DNA of 64,000 nt from Porodaedalea pini (lineage: Eukaryota; Basidiomycota; Agaricomycetes; Hymenochaetales; Hymenochaetaceae), in the NCBI GenBank assembly GCA_002794775.1, contig NBAY01000047.1, positions 124,001-188,000 on the forward strand, in the 5' to 3' direction. The notes beneath the pieces were generated by a model. That model searched no databases and was not told the origin of the DNA. It saw only the letters and a program-made list of their open reading frames with translations. Shown in pieces: positions 57,397 through 64,000 of the stretch; positions within the stretch are counted from its first letter, which is position 1; each line of letters opens with the position of its first letter. The position numbers and the translations under genes are program-made.

Positions 57397-58906
57397 TAGA
57401 ATTTGTTTAAATACACTCAATTGCCACAAGAATCCGTAAGAAAATGATTGAAAAGTTTGGAATGCAGTAAGAATGTGAATAAAAATGTGTAGAAAGGTAT
57501 CGGAAACTAGTCAAATTACTCAGATCTGGAACGATGCTTGGGAATCGTGCGGAATCGGAATACCTCCGAATTGGCTGGAATTGCTCAAATATTCCAGCTG
57601 ATTCCAGGGATTCCAGGGATTCCGGCCAGGAGGTTTTTCCTGATGACCGACAATCCTGCGCGCCTTAGCCTGCAGTGCAGCACTGGACGCCGAAGGCAAG
57701 ACTCAGGTTGAATACTTGCCTCAGTTTGTCCATCGTTTGTAGATTTCTTATCATGGGCCCCTGAAATTCCTCCATATTGTCCACAGGAGCACAAATCAAG
57801 ATTTCGACCAGCGTGCCAGTGGAAGCAAGAGCAACGACAGTCGTCTGTGTATGATTCCTGTTTACCAGACCACGATGTCGAACAGCCCTAGAATGGAGCA
57901 CACTCGATAATCTGCGCGAAGTTCATCCAGTTGGGAAGCCCATCGGTGCTCTTCAACATGTTCTATATTAAGCTGCGTTTCAAGTTCTGCCTGCCACCCT
58001 GTCAACTGTGAGTCCCCTTCAAATAGCGTTGCCACGTGCTGAGCTCTGGGTTTGCTCAAACTAGCTTACGAGGGAGCTCAAGCTTTGCTCAACTCTGTAT
58101 TTACGTGGATTGAATCAGCCCAGACTGACAGTGCTTCTCCCAGCGCTCACCGGTTATCAAGCGATTGGAACAGTTCATCCCCCCTTTCCCCCCAAGCATC
58201 CGGGACCCAGAGTTTGGGCTTTGCATGCCTACGAAACACTGATTCATTCTTTGCATGTTATTACCTTTCCGCCTTTGTATCTGCTCTGATCCCATCATTA
58301 CTTGCCATTCCATCTGCAATCCTGATGGGACATTGGAGTAAATCAACAACAGGGGTACCCAGGAAGCAACACCTAACAAAGTAGGGTGAGAACGTCGCTT
58401 GTCGTCGCTTCAGGTTGCTTACCCATGACATCATAAGTTAGCAGCTCAAGAAAATAGGTAGATAAGAAAGCCTGTAAAGAAACATAGGGGGGAAAGTGTT
58501 TGGCTGTCCTAGGGCAAGACATATAAATCATGTCTCTCAACCTTCCTGACGTTACATAACAGACCAATTATGTCACGGTGTATGGGGACCCTACGAACCG
58601 TACCAAGTGAGTGATGCCGAGATCAATCCGTAACCATATATGGGAAGAGCATTCAGGAACCATCAGACCCTTCAAGCCCCGCAGCTACAATATTTCTGTG
58701 ACTTGTGCTTTGCGTTCAAAGACGAGGGTATAAATGGGTGCCAGATTTCCAGCCCTGGATCTGTCAGTCCACCAGTAGCTCAAGTTCGCACTCCCGTGAA
58801 GGAAGAAGATAGAAACAGGGAAGTACGTTAGAGCAGCTATGCAGAGAAGAGAAAAACGGTCGGGAACATTCATTTCGTGCTCCCGAACTTTCGAACAAAA
58901 TGACTG
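57397..58906. other. repeat relic and unassigned minus-strand coding-like blocks
   Basis: 57400-57660 is AT-rich with many gaat words and the inverted 17-base word shared with 48148-48164. On the minus strand 57665-58059 reads TTVVALASTGTLVEILICAPVD and AELETQLNIEHVEEHRWASQLDELRADYR, protein-like but with no family I recognise; a small gene or gene fragment is possible. The remainder to 58906 is the upstream region of the next gene. Confidence 0.35.
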
Positions 58907-60008
58907 ATGAGTTCTACTGTAAGCAGCTACTACGACGATTCTGACGACAGCCTTTCTACAAATTCTAACAAAGCTGGACGCGAAGAACGACTTGCCGAGC
59001 GGTGAGTCTACTCGTACTTCCCTAGTTCCTTGACAAAGAGACTGATGTAAAATTTCAGCGCAGCGAATCACGGCTTCACGTACGAACCCAACGCCACGAG
59101 TAACAATTTGTGCGCCTTCTCGTACCCTCTTAGTTTTTTGACAGGACGACTGATGAGAGATTCCAGCGTTGTCGGCAATACGGACCCCGTCGATTCTTAC
59201 CCACCTCCGGAGAGGGAACGGTGAGTTTTTCGTAATTGCTTAGCTCTTGAGTGAAGACGCTGATTAATTGCTCTGTGAATAGCGACAGATACGATGTCAT
59301 TCGGGGGTGAGACATCTCGTACTTCCTGGCTTTTATAGGAAGAGACTGACGAAAGATTCTAGTGACGAGGATACTATGTCAAAGGTATTCGCCCGCATGG
59401 ATATTGGAGACCGCAGAGGAGGGTATCAGCCTTCTTCCTCGATACCACCATCCTACCATTCACATGCAGGTAGCAAAAGAGCCTCGGATGTAGATAGCCA
59501 CGGGAGCTACAGGACCGTAAAGACCAAGGACAAGCACCGCGCGAAAAGTTACCAACCAGCGGCTCCGGTTATTAGTGACTCTCGCGGAGACGATGACGAC
59601 GACAGTGACACTGGCGGCGTCTCGCTCTCGAAAGGTCACAAATCGCGGTACCACGGCCCTAGTAAGGGCCGTCGTCATGCTTCTCCAAAGCCAAGAGGCA
59701 GCCTTAACAGGCTCCCAGAGTCTGACAGCGAATACTCAGACACAGCTACACGTAGAGGTCCATCCAAAGGAAACACAAAGTCCCCGCACAAGCCACAAAG
59801 CAGCACGCAGACGACAATTGTACCGCGCGAGAGTCCCTTGGACCCTCGTGACGAAATAATCGTTATCGAAGAAGACAGTGAGAGTGACTACGAACCCGGA
59901 GTCTACCGTGAACATCGTCGTCCCCGACCTCTTCCGCTGAAGCCAAGGAGAGTTTCATACGAACCTGTTTACCCAAGAAGATACGAGAAGTATTATGTCA
60001 AAGATTAG
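58907..60008 (+). CDS. small disordered basic protein with four similar introns, unknown function
   Basis: Exons 58907-59001, 59059-59099, 59160-59220, 59283-59306 and 59363-60008 join in frame to 288 residues. The protein begins MSSTVSSYYDDSDDSLS and is rich in S, R, K, D and P throughout, with tyrosine-rich ends (YPRRYEKYYVKD). No domain is recognised. The ATG at 58907, not the out-of-frame one at 58900, opens the frame that continues into the exons. Three of the five exons are only 24-61 bases. The four introns share a common sequence pattern. Confidence 0.6.
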
Positions 60009-61202
60009 AAAAGGGATCATAATGGATCCCCTGGTGGTTTCAGGTCGGAAGACTGCTCACTGGCTCGTGTATGATGCCTCCTCCGAATTGAGTACATACC
60101 AGGGGAACGTAGAGGACGCATTTTAGACATGTGATCCGTTCTGTTATTCCTAAAGTCTTCTCTCTTCTGTATTGCAGAAAAAAATCCAAATGAAATAAAA
60201 TGAAACATTTATTATATGGAAATTGACGGATGGTATATCTATCGCGTGATCTAGCGGTGAATGAACTTCTTAATGCCAGCTACATCGAGTTGGGGCATTG
60301 GCAGTTGTAGTAAGTCAATTCTTATAGGGTAGTGGTCGAGTTTGAAGGTATACATTCAGCGGGCCCTTGTACTCAGTCCTTCTGTCGCCCGTCCGAGTGC
60401 TTACAGACCTATGATGGAGCTATGGAAATAACGATGTGCGACGGGTATAAAGTTAAGATCAGATAATTTTGTGCAAGGTGAGTACAACCTATAAGACTAG
60501 AAGCTGTGTGCAAAACTATGTTCACGTAGGAATGAGTACTGTCAATGTCATTAATAATCACTTTCACAGTGTGCCATTGCAGACTGGGGTCATTACCGCG
60601 GCACCAGCATTTCCGATGCAAGCTCTAAGCTGGCAATTAAATAGCAAAGTCTGAAGGGCAATTGCTATTGAGGCTTTCGCTGAGAGGTGTGCAAGGCCCG
60701 GAGTCGGGCTCAGGAGTGCAAGAATGAGTGACAAACAGACGTGCAGCACGTGGCAACCTGAAGCAAAAAGGTCACATCCGCTCACGGTGCACAACCCTGT
60801 CATAATTTAATATATTCTGATTTAAGATTTTCAGCTCCCAAGCTTCATGTTATATCATGTAAGAATAAAGAACTCGCAGCACGATGAAAGAATCCAGGAT
60901 AAGTACATGTTACACTTCCGAGTCTAAAACACGACAACAAAAGCAGCAAGACAGTTAGTAGTAATCAGGGGTATTGGGGGAAAAAATGACACAGTCAATA
61001 CATCTAGTCCGGAACAAGGTTGGTAGGAAGCGTAATAAATGCAGGATAGTCAGAGCAACAAGGCTAGAAGGACTACAGCGCGAATTTAAGAAAAATAACA
61101 ACGGGGTACCCACAATCAAGCGTCAATGATCGACAGATCGACGACTTTCCCAAAAAGAGGAAAATAGTAACAATGCTTTGGTCTGAGCAATTACAACCTC
61201 GT
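60009..61202. other. intergenic region between convergent genes
   Basis: About 1.2 kb with no recognisable gene; short frames here lack motifs and introns. Confidence 0.4.
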
Positions 61203-62471
61203 CTATACTGCCACCATCGACACCATGCTCTCCATACCTCGGCCTGTCACATATCCTGCGCCATCTTCAGGCTCGAAATTTTCCCGGAAAGTGACTACAT
61301 TTTCGGGGCATATTCCAAACGCTTGCAGGTCGCGTTCGAACGCGTCTGAGAAGGCGGGTTGCACCCAGTCCGGATACTCGAACTCGAGGTCGGACATCTC
61401 TTGTTCCAATTCCGGAGATGGTGGCGAAGTCGTAGGTTCTGCGGAGGGCATATTTGCAGAAGACGGCGACGCGATAGCCTCGGTGGCGACAGGGATATCG
61501 ACGAGCGACGCGTCCTGGAGAAGAGAAGCCCTCTCGGCAGCTGGAAGTTGCGAAGCAAGATGAGAAATTCGGATATCGGCTTTCGACTTATCATTACACC
61601 CCTGCAAAGCCGTGCCTCCAAGCGGCTCGGCCGTGTCGACGTCTATACCACTGCTGCCAGCACTGACGACCTCGGCAAGATCTCCGTCCGTCTTCGACTG
61701 CATAGCGTCTCTAACAACCAAGAAACTCTCTGCAAGGAACATCTCTTGTGGAGAGCTTGTGTGTTCGCCATCTGTCCATTTCTCGTCTTGCTCAACGGCC
61801 TTGGACTCCAAGCGACTATCTCGTAGTTCGTCCAAACTTAGATCAGATGAGGGGGACGCAATAGCGATGGAGGGCAGTCCGCAAGGCGATACTGGAGGTG
61901 TCATGATGTTAATTTCGGTCATTCTCGACTCGCTCGATTCTGATCTCTTGTGCGATGAGGCCCTCTGAAGGGGAGCCTCCGGGGTTGCTGCTGCAACGAT
62001 CTGCACGCTCGGTTTGGTGCTTTGAATCCGCACTTCAGACTGGACAAACACATCGTCTCCTACGACGGTCGGATTGGGCGCATCTCCAGAACCATTCTTT
62101 AGAACTGACCCTCGAGGACACTTTGAGAAAGAAATTTTGAGTTTGAGTGGAGAGGACCCGGGAGATATCCGTGCGATCGGACGAGAACTAAATTCTGGCT
62201 TCTCCGCCATATCTTCACTCGTGACACTAAGAACTGCCTTGGATCCGACATCGCGGACATTGCCTGTGCTACGCTTTGCTTTGCAGCGCTGAGTGTGTCT
62301 TGACCAGTGGGAGATTTCGTACGCATTTCTGTTTGAGAGCTTAACGTCCTTGCCGCACAGGCGGCACGTAACAAGCATTGGTCCTTTTACATCCGCATTA
62401 GGGTCCGATCGAAGACGCTCCTCGCGCGCAGCTGTACGATTACTTTGCGATGGCACACTGCGTGAATTCAT
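61203..62471 (-). CDS. zinc-finger-like protein, unknown function
   Basis: A single-exon frame of 422 residues. Near the N-terminus (about residues 34-66) lies CRLCGKDVKLS and, after NAYEISHW, SRHTQRC: a C-x2-C...H...H/C arrangement resembling a single zinc finger found in many basidiomycete proteins of unknown role, possibly DNA-binding. The rest is disordered, rich in S, P, A and acidic residues, ending with a more ordered FEYPDWVQPAFSDAFERDL block. A transcription-related role is inference only. Confidence 0.65.
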   Translation of the reverse strand: MNSRSVPSQSNRTAAREERLRSDPNADVKGPMLVTCRLCGKDVKLSNRNAYEISHWSRHTQRCKAKRSTGNVRDVGSKAVLSVTSEDMAEKPEFSSRPIARISPGSSPLKLKISFSKCPRGSVLKNGSGDAPNPTVVGDDVFVQSEVRIQSTKPSVQIVAAATPEAPLQRASSHKRSESSESRMTEINIMTPPVSPCGLPSIAIASPSSDLSLDELRDSRLESKAVEQDEKWTDGEHTSSPQEMFLAESFLVVRDAMQSKTDGDLAEVVSAGSSGIDVDTAEPLGGTALQGCNDKSKADIRISHLASQLPAAERASLLQDASLVDIPVATEAIASPSSANMPSAEPTTSPPSPELEQEMSDLEFEYPDWVQPAFSDAFERDLQAFGICPENVVTFRENFEPEDGAGYVTGRGMESMVSMVAV

Positions 62472-64000
62472 TTCTCCGAAGTCAGCGTGATGATTGTGCC
62501 GAGAGAGATTGCACTGACAACTTAGGCACTAAGACTGTGGCTCGAGGTCTTCTCTTATTATTGGCCTCACTGGTCCTATCGGACAAGTCAGCTTATTATC
62601 ACAAGAAACGTGGGTGCCTAAAACGGATGAATAAAGTGAAGGCAACACGCACCCGGGATCGAGCTTCGCGCGCTTATTCTGAGCAGCAGGTAAAGGGGAG
62701 CCTCGGCGCTTCCGAGTGTTGCGTCTCAGCGTCTCTGACTCAGTCGACTCCGATAGCAGGTCTGGCCTACAACGTTGCGGGGACGCGACATGAGGTGAGT
62801 ATGGTACTGAACAGCAATGAATTAAGCACGCACTTGTGGTATGGCGCTCTGCGTCCTCTATGCCTGGTCCTCGGGGCTGTAATAAGATGGCGCATTTTTC
62901 TGTGATCAATAGAAATACGACGTTGGTCAGCGCGCCTCTATAGAGTTCGACTAGCAACATACTGTTCGGTTATACCGCCTAATTCACTGGGCCCCCAGTG
63001 ATGAGAACACCTGCTGTCGCTGTTGACTGTTTGTCTGGACGAGTGGGTCGCACAGATGGAATTCGAATGTGAGTGACCGTGCGAGAGACGGGGGTGGTGG
63101 TGGTAGGTGATCAAGAGGACCTGGCCCGGGTAACGCGCGGGCTGTGCCTAATATATAAAGAGCGCCGAGTCCGTTCGGGCCCAAACGTAGTAGCCTTGCA
63201 TCGTAGAAGACGAAGTGGGAGATCTGATTCCGCCGTCCGACTCCGAAGACACCGGTCACCCGTGGCCCTCGGTCCTTTATTTAGCTGATGAAGGCCTGTG
63301 CAGGTTGTTGTCATCGCCGCCCCCGCCGTCGATGCGTCCATTGGCAACGTTACTGTTTGATCGTGATTGTCATTTCTAGGAATACAATCACACCTCTCTT
63401 CGGTCTCTTGTCAGTGTCTATGTCATCACGGACGGCTGTCTTTGCGGAGGTCTCACGTGCCTTTTTTTACCCGATTCGGGGAGAAACCCGACTTGGTTGT
63501 TGACTTCCGTTTTCTGTTTTCTGACGCGTCAACTGCCTTCCAAAACACTTGAAGTATTCATTTCCGATTCACATTCAGTTTTCGGATGCGTTTCTCGGGA
63601 GCTAATTTTTCAGTGTGAAGCTAGCGTTTTAGGTGGGCACAACTCCGTCTTCGCCAAGAAATCAAACTCACAGCAGCGGCGTGTCTTCAGCTCATCCGCA
63701 AGCACCTCAGTCCTAGTCTCGAGGTGTCCAGAGATTATCAAAGCGATCACTACGATCAATATTCTGCTAAGTCAGAGAGGTGGATTGGTACAAGTCCCGC
63801 TCCGACGCATTAATGTTATTGACGGGGTTTGGAAAGCGGTCTCCCTCTCAGATTGTTCCAGAAGGTCCTTGACGTTGTCCTCAGCCGACATTCAGTCCCA
63901 AAGAAGCTACATTTTAGAACTGTGATTGCCTCGCCGGACGTTGTCGTTTCTAGTCGGAGAGCTGCTGTTGATGCTCGCGCAGCATCCATGGCAGGTCATT
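62472..64000. other. unassigned right end of window
   Basis: No gene recognised on either strand. Open frames (62450-62905 plus, 62529-62960 minus, 63497-63925 plus) overlap one another and show no motif. It includes the promoter of the zinc-finger-like gene. Confidence 0.4.

Overview
The window is genomic DNA of a filamentous basidiomycete, most likely an Agaricomycete. The evidence is many short GT-AG introns of about 50-60 bases (plus two likely GC-AG introns), a white-rot-type laccase, a basidiomycete-type sesquiterpene synthase, two DUF6533 membrane proteins, F-box proteins, a fungal class 3 lipase, and fungal retrotransposon types. No tRNA, rRNA, CRISPR or prokaryotic feature was seen.

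Layout. 1-1604 (-): 5' part of a laccase, running off the left edge, with an apparent one-base deletion. 4298-6272 (+): phosphoglucomutase, whose last intron sits directly before the stop codon. 6842-8113 (+): ATP-dependent NAD(P)H-hydrate dehydratase. 8318-9430 (+): EFM7/NNT1-like methyltransferase. 10795-12601 (+): F-box protein. 12826-15533 (-): ADIP-type coiled-coil protein. 15722-22005 (+): LINE-type retrotransposon with an 11-bp target duplication, inserted just upstream of the ADIP gene. 22597-24618 and 32008-34060 (+): two DUF6533 paralogues. They are separated by a terpene synthase remnant split by three head-to-tail Helitron-like units (25480-29430) and by a TA-flanked element (30220-31801). 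34640-35738 (-): FMP52-like reductase. 36329-37781 (-): 2-oxoglutarate/Fe(II) oxygenase. 38568-41387 (-): coiled-coil/disordered protein. 43174-44333 (+): secreted lipase. 44563-46592 (-): second F-box protein. 47131-49195: two hairpin elements, one of them a nearly perfect 849-bp palindrome. 49590-57396: decayed prolyl-tRNA synthetase copies containing a very young Ty3/Gypsy chromovirus (50366-56621, -). 58907-60008 (+): five-exon disordered protein whose four introns resemble one another. 61203-62471 (-): zinc-finger-like protein.

The housekeeping genes at the left (4.3-15.5 kb) are closely spaced and look intact. The middle (15.7-34 kb) and 47-57 kb are accessory regions dominated by mobile elements. 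The strongest observations are: (1) the Helitron-like array whose removal at an A/T site rejoins the terpene synthase reading frame; (2) a chromovirus with all signals for Tf1-like self-priming, a -1 frameshift site followed by a stem-loop, and a 910-base leader without a single ATG; and (3) the long palindrome. Several otherwise good reading frames carry one missing base in or next to a short base run, so part of the apparent decay could be sequence error.
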